Shown piece after piece: positions 35,799 to 45,313 of a DNA stretch of 64,000 nucleotides. How positions within the stretch are numbered: the stretch's first letter is position 1; every line of letters begins with the position of its first letter. The stretch lies in the NCBI RefSeq assembly GCF_002895525.1, contig NZ_AZRL01000016.1, positions 159,362-223,361 of the forward strand, in the 5' to 3' direction. The notes under the pieces were generated by a model that did no database searches, had not been told where the DNA came from, and worked only from the letters and a program-made list of their open reading frames with translations. Source of the stretch: Petrotoga olearia DSM 13574 (GTDB lineage: Bacteria; Thermotogota; Thermotogae; Petrotogales; Petrotogaceae). A program made the position numbers and the translations under genes.

Positions 35799-38087
35799 TT
35801 ACTTTGTTAACTGTTTAATTTCTTCGATTTCAAAATATGTTTTGTCTTTTTCACAGTATAACTTTTCTTTTCCTCTGAGGGTTTTGTAGAATAACGTTTC
35901 TCCACAGGTGGGGCAACTGTATTCTGAAGGTTCATTCCAATACATTGTTCCACAAGAATCACATTTGAAATAAGTTTTTCCTTTTTTGCTTCTTAATTTT
36001 ACGACTTCACCTTCACAGTTGGGGCACTTTCCTCTTGCTTTCACATTCCTTGTGTATTTACAATCCGGGTAGTTACTGCACGCTATGAATTCTCCAAATT
36101 TCCCGTGTTTTAATACTAGATCTCCACCACAGATGGGGCATTTTTCATCAATTTTATTCTCTTCTTTGTCTATTTTTAAAGTTTCTTGTAGATATTCTTT
36201 TATGTATAATTTGTCTTTAATTGTTACTCCAAATGATTCCGCAGGGATTTTCTGAGTTTCCTTGCATTCCTCACAAGATAAATACAGACCGTATCGTCCA
36301 AAATTCAATTTCATATCTTTTCCACATTTTTCGCAAGGTACATCGCTTACGTAATGTAAAATTTTTTGTTTATTTTTTATGTTATTAGATGCTGTGGTGA
36401 GAAACTTTTCAAAATCTTTATAAAACTGTTCTAAAACAATTTTACTTTTGTTTTTTCCATCTTCTATCTTATCAAGGTCTTCTTCCATGTTAGCAGTGAA
36501 TTTTACATCAACTATCTCTGGAAAATATGCTTCCAAAAAGTCAGTCACCACAAAACCTGTGGTTGTTGGTCTCAAGGTACTTTTCGATATTTTAGAAACG
36601 TATTTACGTTGCAAAAGTGTGGATATTATTGTTGCGTATGTTGATGGCCTTCCAATTCCTTTAGATTCTAATTCCTTTATCAATGTTGCCTCTGTATACC
36701 TATTTGGTGGATTAGTTTCTTTTTCTTCGAATTTTAATTGGTCATATGTGATCATATCATTTTTATCTATTTCAAAATCCACTTCTTTATTGTTGGGGTT
36801 CCAGAATTTTTCAAATCCATCGAAGATACATTTTTTGGACGTTATTTCAAATGAATATTTGTTGGTATTGTCTTCAATAGTGAATGTTTTTTCTAAATAT
36901 CTTGACGGAGATGACTGAGAAGCCATGAATCTATTCCAAATAAGGGTATACAACTTTAAATGGTCTGAGGAAATTAACCTTTTTGCATTGTTAACATCCA
37001 TGTAGATATCAGTAGGCCTTATTGCTTCATGGGCATCTTGAACGTTTGTTTTTTTGTTTTTAGATAGGTAATGTCCTACGTAATCTTTCCCGTAATTTTT
37101 TTCCAAATAGTTAATAGCTGCCTGTTGGGCCTCGTTTGAAACTCTTGTAGAGTCGGTTCTCATGTAAGTAATAAACGCAATACTTCCTTCAGAGGTTTCC
37201 ACACCTTCGTACAAATCTTGTGCTATTTTCATTACTTTAGAAGAACTCCAGTTAAAGGTTGAAACAGCAGCTTGTTGAAGAGTGCTAGTAATAAATGGTA
37301 ATGGAGGCTTTCTTATTGTTTCTTTTTCTTCAACATTCACCAGTTTAAAATCTTTGTCTTTCAAATATTCGAAGATTTGGTCTTTTTTTGTTTTTGTTAT
37401 ACTTTCGGGTTTTATTTTTTTACCGTTCTCTTTTGTTAAAGGAATATTTTGACCATTGTGTTCAAGATAAATATTGTAGTATTTTTTTGGTTTGAAGGAA
37501 AAAATTTTTCTTTCTTTATCCACCATCAATTTCAATGCCGCAGATTGAACCCTTCCAGCACTAGTCTTGTAATCCTTTAATACTTTCCAAACTAAAGGAG
37601 AAATTTTATATCCTACCAATCGGTCTAAAATTCTTCTGGCTATCTGGGCATCGACTTTTTTTAAATCTAAACTTTGAGGATTACTTATTGAATTTTTTAT
37701 TGCATTTTTAGTGATTTCAGAGAATATGATTCGATTTTTCTCTTTCGGATCGAGATCTAAAAGTTGGGACAGATGCCATGCAATAGCTTCTCCTTCTCTA
37801 TCCATATCCGATGCTAGTAATACTTTTTTGCCTTTTGTTTCTTTCTTGATTTCTTGTATAACCTTTTCTTTACCAGGAATTACTTGAAAGATCGGCTCAA
37901 AGTCGTGCTCAATATCTACTCCAAACTCTTTTTTAGGTAAATCACGAACGTGGCCTTTTGAAGCTATTACTTTATATTCCTTTCCTAAATATCTTTCTAT
38001 TGTTTTTGCTTTTGATGGGGATTCGACGATCACTACGTATTTATTTTCCTTGTTATTGTTGTTGGATTTAGTGTTTTTTTTGGGCAT
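35799..38087 (-). CDS. topA: DNA topoisomerase I (type IA)
   Basis: The 762-residue protein has an N-terminal Toprim domain (VVIVESPSKAKTIERYLG, DMDREGEAIAWHL) and the catalytic tyrosine in AFITYMRTDSTR. The C-terminal tail has three or four zinc ribbons (CEKCGKDMKL, CPICGGDLVLKHGKFGEFIACSNYPDC, CPNCEGE and CPTCGE). It relaxes negative supercoils. In a thermophile this must be balanced against reverse gyrase, which is not seen here. ATG 38087 follows AGGAGG. Confidence 0.95.
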   Translation of the reverse strand: MPKKNTKSNNNNKENKYVVIVESPSKAKTIERYLGKEYKVIASKGHVRDLPKKEFGVDIEHDFEPIFQVIPGKEKVIQEIKKETKGKKVLLASDMDREGEAIAWHLSQLLDLDPKEKNRIIFSEITKNAIKNSISNPQSLDLKKVDAQIARRILDRLVGYKISPLVWKVLKDYKTSAGRVQSAALKLMVDKERKIFSFKPKKYYNIYLEHNGQNIPLTKENGKKIKPESITKTKKDQIFEYLKDKDFKLVNVEEKETIRKPPLPFITSTLQQAAVSTFNWSSSKVMKIAQDLYEGVETSEGSIAFITYMRTDSTRVSNEAQQAAINYLEKNYGKDYVGHYLSKNKKTNVQDAHEAIRPTDIYMDVNNAKRLISSDHLKLYTLIWNRFMASQSSPSRYLEKTFTIEDNTNKYSFEITSKKCIFDGFEKFWNPNNKEVDFEIDKNDMITYDQLKFEEKETNPPNRYTEATLIKELESKGIGRPSTYATIISTLLQRKYVSKISKSTLRPTTTGFVVTDFLEAYFPEIVDVKFTANMEEDLDKIEDGKNKSKIVLEQFYKDFEKFLTTASNNIKNKQKILHYVSDVPCEKCGKDMKLNFGRYGLYLSCEECKETQKIPAESFGVTIKDKLYIKEYLQETLKIDKEENKIDEKCPICGGDLVLKHGKFGEFIACSNYPDCKYTRNVKARGKCPNCEGEVVKLRSKKGKTYFKCDSCGTMYWNEPSEYSCPTCGETLFYKTLRGKEKLYCEKDKTYFEIEEIKQLTK

Positions 38088-38105
38088 TAATTAAATTACC
38101 TCCTG

Positions 38106-39164
38106 CTAGTATTTTTCTATTTTTATTTTACGGGCAAGTCTCTTATCGTATTCACTCCAACTTTGATTTTTATTTATTTGTAAAGTATTTCTGATATTGT
38201 CTTTAACTTGAGCAATTTTTGAATCCACGTTATCACTTAACCCAATAATAAATGATTCGATAGTTTTTGGAACCACTGGACTTCCATATTCTATTTCTCC
38301 ATGATGGGAAAGTATGATGTGTATTAAATGGTTAAGATCTGATTCTTTTATTTTTGGAGTTATAACTTTTGACTCCTCGTACACTATTTTTGTTCCCAGA
38401 TGTATGTGACCAATTAATTCACCCTGTTCCGTTTTTTCTATTCCACTGGGTTTTATAACATATTCTTCTATTTTTCCTATATCGTGCAAAAGTGATCCAG
38501 CGATTATGATATCTTTATTGATGCATATATCAGTATCTTCATTGTAGAGATTATATAATCTTAAAGATAGTTCAGTAACCATTACGGTATGTACCAATAA
38601 ACCTCCAGGATAGGCATGATGCACTTCTATTGCAGCAGGTGAAAAAAGAAAGGATTCTTTTAATCTTGAATTAACCAAAAAGATTTGTTTTAGCAAAGAT
38701 TTAATACCTTGATCTTCAACTGTTTCTATGTAATATTCTAGTTTTGATTTTAACTTCGATAGATCATTATTGGAAAATTGCAAGTACTTTTCAGGGTTGA
38801 TATTTATTAGGTTAATCTTTTGCACCGAGTCGGTTTCGTTACTGATATTAATTTGAAGTCTATTTTCAAAATAAACTATTTTGCCTTTTACTTTTATAAC
38901 GTCACCAATTTGAATCTTGTTATTATTTGTTTCAGCGTTATACCAATCAATAGCTCTAATGGATTGACTTTTATCGGCTATTGTAAACAGTAAAAAAGTT
39001 TTGTCATTTTTTGTTTTCTGAAGCTTTTTACTCACTACTTTTCCTTCTATTTCTGCTTCTTCAGTTGGTTTTAAATCAGATATTAACGGAATATTTTCTC
39101 CATTTGTCTTTGGATGAAACGGATTATCTTTTATTATATCGTTCAAGGAATAATCTTCATTCAA
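38106..39164 (-). CDS. YhaM-like 3'-5' exoribonuclease (OB plus HD)
   Basis: An OB-fold nucleic-acid-binding domain (EAEIEGKVVSKKLQ, IQIGDVIKVKGKIVYFENRLQINI) is followed by an HD domain with EVHHAYPGGLLVHTVMV, SLLHDIGKIEEY, HIHLGTKIVYEE and ILSHHGEIEYGSP. This is the layout of YhaM/CBF1 3'-5' exonucleases. Its length is 352. It overlaps alr by 8 bases. Confidence 0.85.
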   Translation of the reverse strand: MNEDYSLNDIIKDNPFHPKTNGENIPLISDLKPTEEAEIEGKVVSKKLQKTKNDKTFLLFTIADKSQSIRAIDWYNAETNNNKIQIGDVIKVKGKIVYFENRLQINISNETDSVQKINLININPEKYLQFSNNDLSKLKSKLEYYIETVEDQGIKSLLKQIFLVNSRLKESFLFSPAAIEVHHAYPGGLLVHTVMVTELSLRLYNLYNEDTDICINKDIIIAGSLLHDIGKIEEYVIKPSGIEKTEQGELIGHIHLGTKIVYEESKVITPKIKESDLNHLIHIILSHHGEIEYGSPVVPKTIESFIIGLSDNVDSKIAQVKDNIRNTLQINKNQSWSEYDKRLARKIKIEKY

Positions 39165-40281
39165 AATATTTTCCTCCCTTAATGTAAATCCGCTGAACCC
39201 TTTGAGCTATTCTTGAGGTTACTTCATAGTTTATAGTAGATGCGTTTTCAGCTACTTCTTCTGCGCTTATTTCATCGTACTTTTGCCTCCCTATGATTAC
39301 AACTTCATCACCGATTGATACATTATTGTCAGTAACATCAACAACTATTTGATCCATCGATACTCTGCCTAATATTTTGCGTCTTCTCCCATTTATCAAA
39401 ACTTCCCCATTGTTGGAGAGAACTCTGAAATAACCGTCCGCATACCCTATAGGAACAACGGCGGTTTTCATCTTTTTTTGAACTTCATAAGTTCGACCAT
39501 AGCCAATAGTTTCATTTGGTTGAAGGTTTTGAATGCTTGCCACAATGCTTTTTAGTTCTAAAATAGGCTTCAATTGATCAATTTTATGAGTTGTGGATGG
39601 TTGTAAACCATAAGTGGCAATTCCTGGTCTTACATAATCTAAGGAGTATTCGGGGAAAAAAAGAGCAGCCGCACTATTAGATATATGTTTTATTTCAACA
39701 TCTATTCCTGAATTGATTATATAATCTAATAAAGTTTTGTACTTTTCAAACTGAACTCTGGTAAAATTATCTCTTTCATCTGCACTTGCAAAATGAGAAT
39801 AAACACCTTCTATTCGAACGTTTTTATCTTTGATCAACTTTATCAATTGTGGTAATCTTTCTTCTTTTGTACCAATTCTGTTGATTCCGGTATCCACGTT
39901 TATATGAAATTTAAATTTACCAACGTCTTTCCCTAGTATATCACATACTTTTTCTAAAAACATATACGAAGTAATTGTTGGCCTTAAAAACTGAGCGAAC
40001 TCTGATAATTCTTTAAAATCTGTTGGCGAAAAGTAATTAAAGATTAAAATTGGGAGTTTTATCCCCTCCTTTAAGATTTGTAAAGCCTCTTCCAAATAAG
40101 CAACAGCCAACATAGTATAACCTTCGTTAAATACTTGCTTTGCTAAAGGAACCATACCATGTCCATAAGCATTTGCCTTTAAAACTGGTATAATATTGGT
40201 TTTTGCCTGGTTTTGTATATAATTTAAATTTTCTAAGTATTTATCAATATTTATATATGCAACCGTTTCTCTACCTTTCAA
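39157..40281 (-). CDS. alr: Alanine racemase
   Basis: Alr interconverts L- and D-alanine for the cell wall. The PLP lysine lies in PVLKANAYGHGMVP, and the second-half catalytic tyrosine region is GYGRTYEVQKKMKTAVVPIGYADGYF. Length 374 is standard. The start is TTG 40281 with AAAGGAG seven bases upstream. It is coupled to the YhaM-like gene by overlap and follows the small membrane protein by one base. Confidence 0.95.
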   Translation of the reverse strand: MKGRETVAYINIDKYLENLNYIQNQAKTNIIPVLKANAYGHGMVPLAKQVFNEGYTMLAVAYLEEALQILKEGIKLPILIFNYFSPTDFKELSEFAQFLRPTITSYMFLEKVCDILGKDVGKFKFHINVDTGINRIGTKEERLPQLIKLIKDKNVRIEGVYSHFASADERDNFTRVQFEKYKTLLDYIINSGIDVEIKHISNSAAALFFPEYSLDYVRPGIATYGLQPSTTHKIDQLKPILELKSIVASIQNLQPNETIGYGRTYEVQKKMKTAVVPIGYADGYFRVLSNNGEVLINGRRRKILGRVSMDQIVVDVTDNNVSIGDEVVIIGRQKYDEISAEEVAENASTINYEVTSRIAQRVQRIYIKGGKYFE

Positions 40282-40282
40282 T

Positions 40283-40606
40283 TTAATCTCCTTTTAAAAA
40301 AGAAATAAGTTTGTCTTTGTTTTCTATATACTTTGGTAAAATAATTGTTTTATCCTCTAAAATTATTACTATTTTTCTGGAAGTTATAACCGTTTCTTTA
40401 ATGGAGGATTTACTGAAATGCTCGTATCTTTCTGAAAATACGGAGGTAATAACGTAAAAGGTTTTGTTATTTTGATCATAAATAATAGGATACCGCATAA
40501 ATTTTCTTATGGAATAAAATAAAAGTGTAACTATTATTCCGAGAAATATAAAAGCTATAATACTTTTTGGATAAAGACTGTATAGAAAGTTACCTAATGT
40601 AAACAA
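40283..40606 (-). CDS. Small membrane protein with PH-like domain, start uncertain
   Basis: From the in-frame TTG 40606 the protein has 107 residues: a hydrophobic segment (SIIAFIFLGIIVTLLFYSI), then a soluble beta-rich part like a membrane-associated PH domain (FYVITSVFSERYEHFSKSSIKETVITSRKIVIILEDKTIIL). No ribosome site precedes that TTG. The frame stays open upstream to an ATT at 40669, which has GAGGG eight bases before it. Using it would add a complete first membrane helix (YLLPLIFVLFLFTLG), so a rare ATT start is possible. It ends one base before alr. Confidence 0.5.
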   Translation of the reverse strand: MFTLGNFLYSLYPKSIIAFIFLGIIVTLLFYSIRKFMRYPIIYDQNNKTFYVITSVFSERYEHFSKSSIKETVITSRKIVIILEDKTIILPKYIENKDKLISFLKGD

Positions 40607-40834
40607 AAATAAAACAAAGATTAAAGGTAGCAGATAAAGAATTTTCGAATATCTAAATTTATAAAGAATTTTTCGATCCCTCTTTTAGTTACTTGGTTTT
40701 TTAGAATGTACAAATAACATTATACAATAATTTTGAGTGGTTGGCAAAAATTTTCTTGTTTTTATTATATAATGAGCAATGAAGAAAAGTAAAGTCTAAA
40801 TTATAATATTAAACTTAGAGAGGGATAAAATACG

Positions 40835-41389
40835 ATGACGAAAAAAGAAATTAGAGATAATATTTTAAAAAAAAGGTTGGATCTAGATCAAGAAAAATAT
40901 GAAAAATATTCACAAAAAATAGTAGAAAAATTGAGAAATCAAATCAAAAAATGGGACTTTGATTCCATAGCTCTCTATTATCCCATTAATAAAGAAGTAG
41001 ACGTTTTACCTTTGATAGAGGAATTGTTAAAAACTCAAAAAAAGGTTTATTTACCCAAGGTCTTAGGCAAACAGATGAAGATGGGAAGAGTAAAAAGTCT
41101 CGATCGTTTGATTAAAGGTAAATTTAACATTCCAGAACCCATTGAGGAAGAGTTTTCTTCAAAAATTGACCTTTATATAATTCCTGCAATTGCGTACGAT
41201 TTTAAAGGATATAGATTAGGATATGGAGGAGGATATTACGATCGATACTTCCTTCAAAACCCAAAAACTCATTTGATAGGTGTGATATTCAACTTTCAAT
41301 TAATTAGTTCCTTTCCTACTCACAGTAATGATTTAAAAGTCGATTTTATTATAACTGAAAAAAGCGAAATAGAAATACTTAATGTGTGA
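40835..41389 (+). CDS. 5-formyltetrahydrofolate cyclo-ligase
   Basis: The 184-residue enzyme converts 5-formyl-THF to methenyl-THF using ATP. Family marks are the N-terminal LRNQIKK helix, ALYYPINKEVDVLPLIEELL, PAIAYDFKGYRLGYGGGYYDRY (ATP and folate site), and the closing VDFIITEKSEI. It stands alone on the plus strand. A TATAAT at 40768-40773 precedes it but has no well-spaced -35. Confidence 0.88.
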   Translation: MTKKEIRDNILKKRLDLDQEKYEKYSQKIVEKLRNQIKKWDFDSIALYYPINKEVDVLPLIEELLKTQKKVYLPKVLGKQMKMGRVKSLDRLIKGKFNIPEPIEEEFSSKIDLYIIPAIAYDFKGYRLGYGGGYYDRYFLQNPKTHLIGVIFNFQLISSFPTHSNDLKVDFIITEKSEIEILNV

Positions 41390-41470
41390 GTAACCAGGAG
41401 AAGAGTACTATCTATATCTTTTTAGACTTTATAAAGACCGTAATTAGAATATTTTATAGGAGGTAAAAAA

Positions 41471-42271
41471 ATGTTTAAAGTTAGTGTACTTCAATACAAG
41501 CCGGAACTATTTGAGATCAAGAAAAATGTAGACAAGGTCATGAAGATCATCGGAGGGGTTGATAGCAATTTTATAGTACTTCCTGAATTGGCTTTTTCCG
41601 GTTATGCATTTTCCTCCAAAAAAGAAGTAGAAGAGACTTATGAATCGCCTTTAGAGGGAATTGGATATGCATTTAAAACCTTCAAGGAATTTTCAAAAGA
41701 TACGGGTATAAGTGTAGTATATGGTTTTAACGAAAAGCATGAAGATAAGTATTATAATTCATCAATATTGATCAATAGTGATGGGACATTTAAAATATAC
41801 AGAAAGACTCACTTGTTTTTCAGAGAGAAATTGTTTTTCGCCCCTGGGAACACAGGCTTTTGGGTGCAAAATGTTAATGGTATCAATGTAGGACTTGCGA
41901 TCTGTTTTGATTGGTACTTTCCAGAATCTTTTAGAACCTTAGCTTTGTTAGGAGCAGATTTAATTTTGCATCCGGCAAATTTAGTTTTGCCATATTGCCA
42001 AGAAGCCAATAAAATTAGATCTTTAGAAAACAAGATTTATATTGCTACGTCTAATATTTGGGGAAAGCAGCGTAATGGTGAAATAGAGTATTCTTTTACT
42101 GGAAAAAGTCAAGTGACATCACCCGATGGTGAAGTACTTTTTAGATTATCAGAGCAAGGGGACTTTGTTGAAACAGTTGAAATAGATGAAAGAAAATCTA
42201 GAGATAAAAGTATAAATGAATACAATGATCTCTTCAAGGATAGAAACTCAAAATATTATTTTCACTCTTAG
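41471..42271 (+). CDS. Carbon-nitrogen hydrolase (nitrilase superfamily)
   Basis: The 266-residue protein has the Glu-Lys-Cys catalytic set in place: E in IVLPELAFSGYAF, K in IYRKTHLFFREK, C in GLAICFDWYFPESFR. The fold is that of omega-amidases, carbamoylputrescine hydrolases and related enzymes; the substrate cannot be told. GGAGG precedes ATG 41471. Confidence 0.85.
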   Translation: MFKVSVLQYKPELFEIKKNVDKVMKIIGGVDSNFIVLPELAFSGYAFSSKKEVEETYESPLEGIGYAFKTFKEFSKDTGISVVYGFNEKHEDKYYNSSILINSDGTFKIYRKTHLFFREKLFFAPGNTGFWVQNVNGINVGLAICFDWYFPESFRTLALLGADLILHPANLVLPYCQEANKIRSLENKIYIATSNIWGKQRNGEIEYSFTGKSQVTSPDGEVLFRLSEQGDFVETVEIDERKSRDKSINEYNDLFKDRNSKYYFHS

Positions 42272-42369
42272 ATTAAGAGTGATATAAGATTAGATTACCT
42301 TCAAATTTAGTATATTTATAAACCTTTTCAAATATGTATTATATATGTTTTCAAATCTTAATTAAAGAC

Positions 42370-42398
42370 TTGAAAAAAAAGCGTATTTGAATTATAAT
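42370..42398 (+). promoter_or_regulatory. Promoter for dnaK
   Basis: TTGAAA (42370-42375), a 17-base spacer and TATAAT (42393-42398). I looked for a CIRCE inverted repeat (TTAGCACTC type) around it and saw none, so HrcA control is not evident. Confidence 0.8.
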
Positions 42399-42464
42399 AT
42401 TAATGATGTTGAACAAAAAATATATGTATAGAATGATAAAAAGTTTTAGTAAGGGGGTATTTTC

Positions 42465-44267
42465 ATGAGTGCAAAAGAATATGTTGTAGGTATAGACTTA
42501 GGTACTACTAACTCAGCTGTTGCTTGGGTAAAACCAGATGGTAACCCTGAAGTAATACCTAATTCGGAAGGTAAAAGGACCACGCCTTCTATTGTTTCTT
42601 TTACTAAAGACGGTCAGATATTGGTAGGTGAACCAGCTAAAAGACAAGCTATTTTGAATTCAGATAGAACTGTTCGTTCCATTAAAAGGTATATGGGAAG
42701 TAACTACACCGTAAAAATCGATGACAAGGTATATACACCTCAGCAGATAAGTGCATTTATACTTAAAAAGCTGGTTAAAGATGCAGAAGAATATTTAGGA
42801 GGAAAGATCAAAAAGGCTGTTATAACTGTTCCTGCCTATTTTAATGATGCTCAAAGGCAAGCTACAAAAGAAGCAGGAGAAATCGCTGGATTAGAGGTCC
42901 TAAGGATAATAAACGAACCTACAGCAGCTTCCATAGCTTTTGGTTTGGATCGATCCGATGAAGAAAGAAAAATAGTTGTGTACGATTTAGGTGGGGGGAC
43001 CTTCGATGTTTCAATTTTGGACATAGGAGAAGATATTATAGAAGTTATTGCCACTTCTGGAAACAACCAGCTGGGAGGAGACGATTTTGATCAAAGGATA
43101 ATCGATTGGTTAGCAGATGAATTTATGAAAGAGTATAAGGTGGATTTGCGAAAAGATAAGCAAGCATTACAAAGGTTGAGAGAAGCTGCTGAATCTGCAA
43201 AGATTGAGTTATCAAGTAAATTAGAAACGGATATAAATTTACCTTTCATCACGGTTGTGGATGGCCAACCTGTTCATTTAGAAAAGAAACTAACAAGAGC
43301 TAAATTAGAAGAACTTATTGAAGACTTAATAGAATCCACAAGAGGACCTATTGAAAACGCAATGAGAGATGCTAAACTTTCACCACAAGATATTAGTGAT
43401 GTTTTGCTTGTTGGTGGATCAACAAGGATTCCAGCCGTTCAGAAATTGGTAAAAAATTATTTTGGAAAGGATCCTTCAAAGAATGTTAACCCAGACGAAG
43501 CAGTCGCAATTGGAGCAAGTGTTCAAGCCTCTATAATGGTTGGAGAAACTGAAAGAGACTTAGTTTTAGTAGATGTTACTCCTTTATCTTTGGGCGTTGA
43601 AGTTAAGGGAGGATTAATGGAAGTTATTATACCAAGAAATAATAAAATCCCTGTAAAAAAATCTAAGGTTTTTACAACGTCTGTTGATGGACAGACAGAA
43701 GTTGAAGTAAGAGTTTATCAAGGTGAAAGGCCTTTAGCAAGAGACAATTTTTTCTTAGGGAGTTTTACGTTGACAGGTATTGCTCCAGCACCAAGAGGGG
43801 TTCCTCAAATAGAAGTAGCTTTCGATATTGATTCTAATGGAATAGTAAGTGTATCAGCGAAGGATTTAGGAACCGGTAAGCAGCAATCTATGGTTGTAAC
43901 TGGAAGACATAAATTGGATAAAGAGCAAATTGATAGGATGATGAAAGAAGCTAGAGAGTATGAGGAACAAGATAAAAAGGTAAAAGAAAAGATTGAGATG
44001 AGAAACCAAGCGGACGATTTAATCTATCAAACAGAAAAATTGTTACGTGAAAATGGAGATAAAATACCCAATGATTTAAAGACAAACATAGAAGAAAAAA
44101 CAAAAGAGTTAAAGCAAGCTTTAGAGGAAGATAACATCGGTAAAATTAAGATAGTTAAAGATGAGTTACAACAAGAGATTATAAAAGTTGGACAATATAT
44201 TTATCAAAATCAAAATCCAGAAGAAACGGCAGGAACAACAAATCCAGGAAACGATCCGGAGAATTAG
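42465..44267 (+). CDS. dnaK: Hsp70 chaperone DnaK
   Basis: The 600-residue Hsp70 has [33 protein letters not shown] and [14 protein letters not shown] in the ATPase domain and the linker [16 protein letters not shown] segment. A substrate domain with the [19 protein letters not shown] strand and a helical lid follow. The end lacks a long disordered tail but closes in [14 protein letters not shown]. grpE, dnaJ and hrcA are not next to it. GGGGGT precedes ATG 42465, and a terminator follows directly. Confidence 0.96.
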   Translation: MSAKEYVVGIDLGTTNSAVAWVKPDGNPEVIPNSEGKRTTPSIVSFTKDGQILVGEPAKRQAILNSDRTVRSIKRYMGSNYTVKIDDKVYTPQQISAFILKKLVKDAEEYLGGKIKKAVITVPAYFNDAQRQATKEAGEIAGLEVLRIINEPTAASIAFGLDRSDEERKIVVYDLGGGTFDVSILDIGEDIIEVIATSGNNQLGGDDFDQRIIDWLADEFMKEYKVDLRKDKQALQRLREAAESAKIELSSKLETDINLPFITVVDGQPVHLEKKLTRAKLEELIEDLIESTRGPIENAMRDAKLSPQDISDVLLVGGSTRIPAVQKLVKNYFGKDPSKNVNPDEAVAIGASVQASIMVGETERDLVLVDVTPLSLGVEVKGGLMEVIIPRNNKIPVKKSKVFTTSVDGQTEVEVRVYQGERPLARDNFFLGSFTLTGIAPAPRGVPQIEVAFDIDSNGIVSVSAKDLGTGKQQSMVVTGRHKLDKEQIDRMMKEAREYEEQDKKVKEKIEMRNQADDLIYQTEKLLRENGDKIPNDLKTNIEEKTKELKQALEEDNIGKIKIVKDELQQEIIKVGQYIYQNQNPEETAGTTNPGNDPEN

Positions 44268-44268
44268 T

Positions 44269-44304
44269 AATTCAGGAGGCTTTTAAGCCTCCTGAATTTT
44301 TTTT
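44269..44304 (+). terminator. Rho-independent terminator of dnaK
   Basis: AATTCAGGAGGC (44269-44280) pairs with GCCTCCTGAATT (44287-44298), followed by six T. It begins one base after the stop codon. The perfect 12-bp stem makes it one of the strongest in the window. Confidence 0.93.
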
Positions 44305-44401
44305 GGAACTAGGTTATAGCATATTGATTCCGACCTTTTCTAAGTATTTTGAATAACTGTATATCTATTAGTTGTATAAAATAATTTTATATTCACAATA
44401 T

Positions 44402-44430
44402 TTGGTATATAAGTGTAAATGTGGTATAAT
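44402..44430 (+). promoter_or_regulatory. Promoter for the GNAT gene
   Basis: TTGGTA (44402-44407), 17 bases, then TATAAT (44425-44430), with a TG one base before the -10. The GNAT start codon is only 23 bases after the -10, giving a very short leader. Confidence 0.75.
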
Positions 44431-44452
44431 ATATGTCGGAGGTGGTTGTAAA

Positions 44453-44935
44453 GTGCAGAAGACCTTTAATTTTGATTCATTCAACTTATCATTGAAAGAA
44501 CTGGACTCAAAGGAAGATCTATTAGATGATGATTTTGAGTTCACCAAGTTGGAAATAGCAGAGTTCTTGGAAGAAAATTTGGGAAAGTATGGTGACCCAC
44601 TAGGAGATATTATCAGTTCTATTGATTACGCCTTTTCCAACGAGAAAGGAAAAGGAGGATTTGTTCTGGTACTTCATAATGACGATAGCATCGTAGGTGC
44701 TGTTGTTATTAACGATACGGGTATGGAAGGATATATCCCCGAGCATGTATTGGTGTACATAGCCGTTGATAAAGATTTTAGAGGAAAAGGAATTGGTAGA
44801 ATCTTATTGAAAGAAACAATTGCTCGATGCGACGGGGATATATCTTTGCATGTAGAGTATGACAACCCAGCAAGAAAATTGTACGAAAAGATTGGGTTCG
44901 AATCAAAATATGCAGAAATGAGGTATAAATCATAA
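44453..44935 (+). CDS. GNAT-family N-acetyltransferase
   Basis: The 160-residue protein has a GNAT core: LVYIAVDKDFRGKGIGRILLKETI with the acetyl-CoA pyrophosphate loop RGKGIG, and HVEYDNPARKLYEKIGF. The first ~65 residues are acidic and not part of the core. The start is GTG 44453 with GGAGG ten bases before. A longer reading from 44372 would place the promoter inside the gene. The acceptor substrate is unknown. Confidence 0.82.
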   Translation: MQKTFNFDSFNLSLKELDSKEDLLDDDFEFTKLEIAEFLEENLGKYGDPLGDIISSIDYAFSNEKGKGGFVLVLHNDDSIVGAVVINDTGMEGYIPEHVLVYIAVDKDFRGKGIGRILLKETIARCDGDISLHVEYDNPARKLYEKIGFESKYAEMRYKS

Positions 44936-44952
44936 TATTTGTTTCAAAATAA

Positions 44953-44983
44953 TAAAGGCAACCATCTTGGTTGCCTTTATTAA
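44953..44983. terminator. Bidirectional terminator between GNAT gene and tRNA operon
   Basis: TAAAGGCAACCA (44953-44964) pairs with TGGTTGCCTTTA (44968-44979) around TCT. It serves the GNAT gene on the plus strand and ends the tRNA operon on the minus strand; the T-run is short. Confidence 0.8.
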
Positions 44984-45015
44984 ATACACTTAGCAAACTA
45001 CTAAAAGAACTATTA

Positions 45016-45091
<76 letters not shown>

Positions 45092-45102
45092 ATCCTTAAA
45101 CC

Positions 45103-45177
45103 TGGTGGGCGCTGCAGGATTTGAACCTGCGACCTTCTGCTTGTAAGGCAGACGCTCTCCCACTGAGCTAAACACCC
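45103..45177 (-). tRNA. tRNA-Val (TAC)
   Basis: 75 bases with acceptor GGGTGTT/AGCGCCC (two G-U pairs), encoded CCA, anticodon loop CTTACAA with TAC, and T-arm GCAGG-TTCAAAT-CCTGC. It lies 11 bases before tRNA-Phe on the minus strand. Confidence 0.96.
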
Positions 45178-45189
45178 TACTTGATTTTA

Positions 45190-45265
45190 TGGCGCCCCCA
45201 ACCAGATTCGAACTGGTGCCTTTGGCGTGAAAGGCCAATGTCCTAGGCCGCTAGACGATGGGGGC
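45190..45265 (-). tRNA. tRNA-Glu (TTC)
   Basis: 76 bases with acceptor GCCCCCA/TGGGGGC, discriminator G, encoded CCA, anticodon loop CTTTCAC, and T-arm ACCAG-TTCGAAT-CTGGT. It is the first of the Glu-Val-Phe tRNA operon. Confidence 0.97.
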
Positions 45266-45284
45266 AATATTTCAAACCTGAAAT

Positions 45285-45313
45285 ATATTATCATAAAAAT
45301 TAGGAGATGTCAA
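45285..45313 (-). promoter_or_regulatory. tRNA operon promoter inside the murC 3' end
   Basis: Minus-strand TTGACA (45313-45308), a 17-base spacer and TAATAT (45290-45285), ending 19 bases before tRNA-Glu. The -35 lies within the last codons of murC (the Leu-Asp-Ile before the stop). Confidence 0.82.

Noticed and set aside
42300..42464. CIRCE/HrcA operator before dnaK
   Set aside because: No TTAGCACTC-type inverted repeat is present; only the -35/-10 pair is supported.
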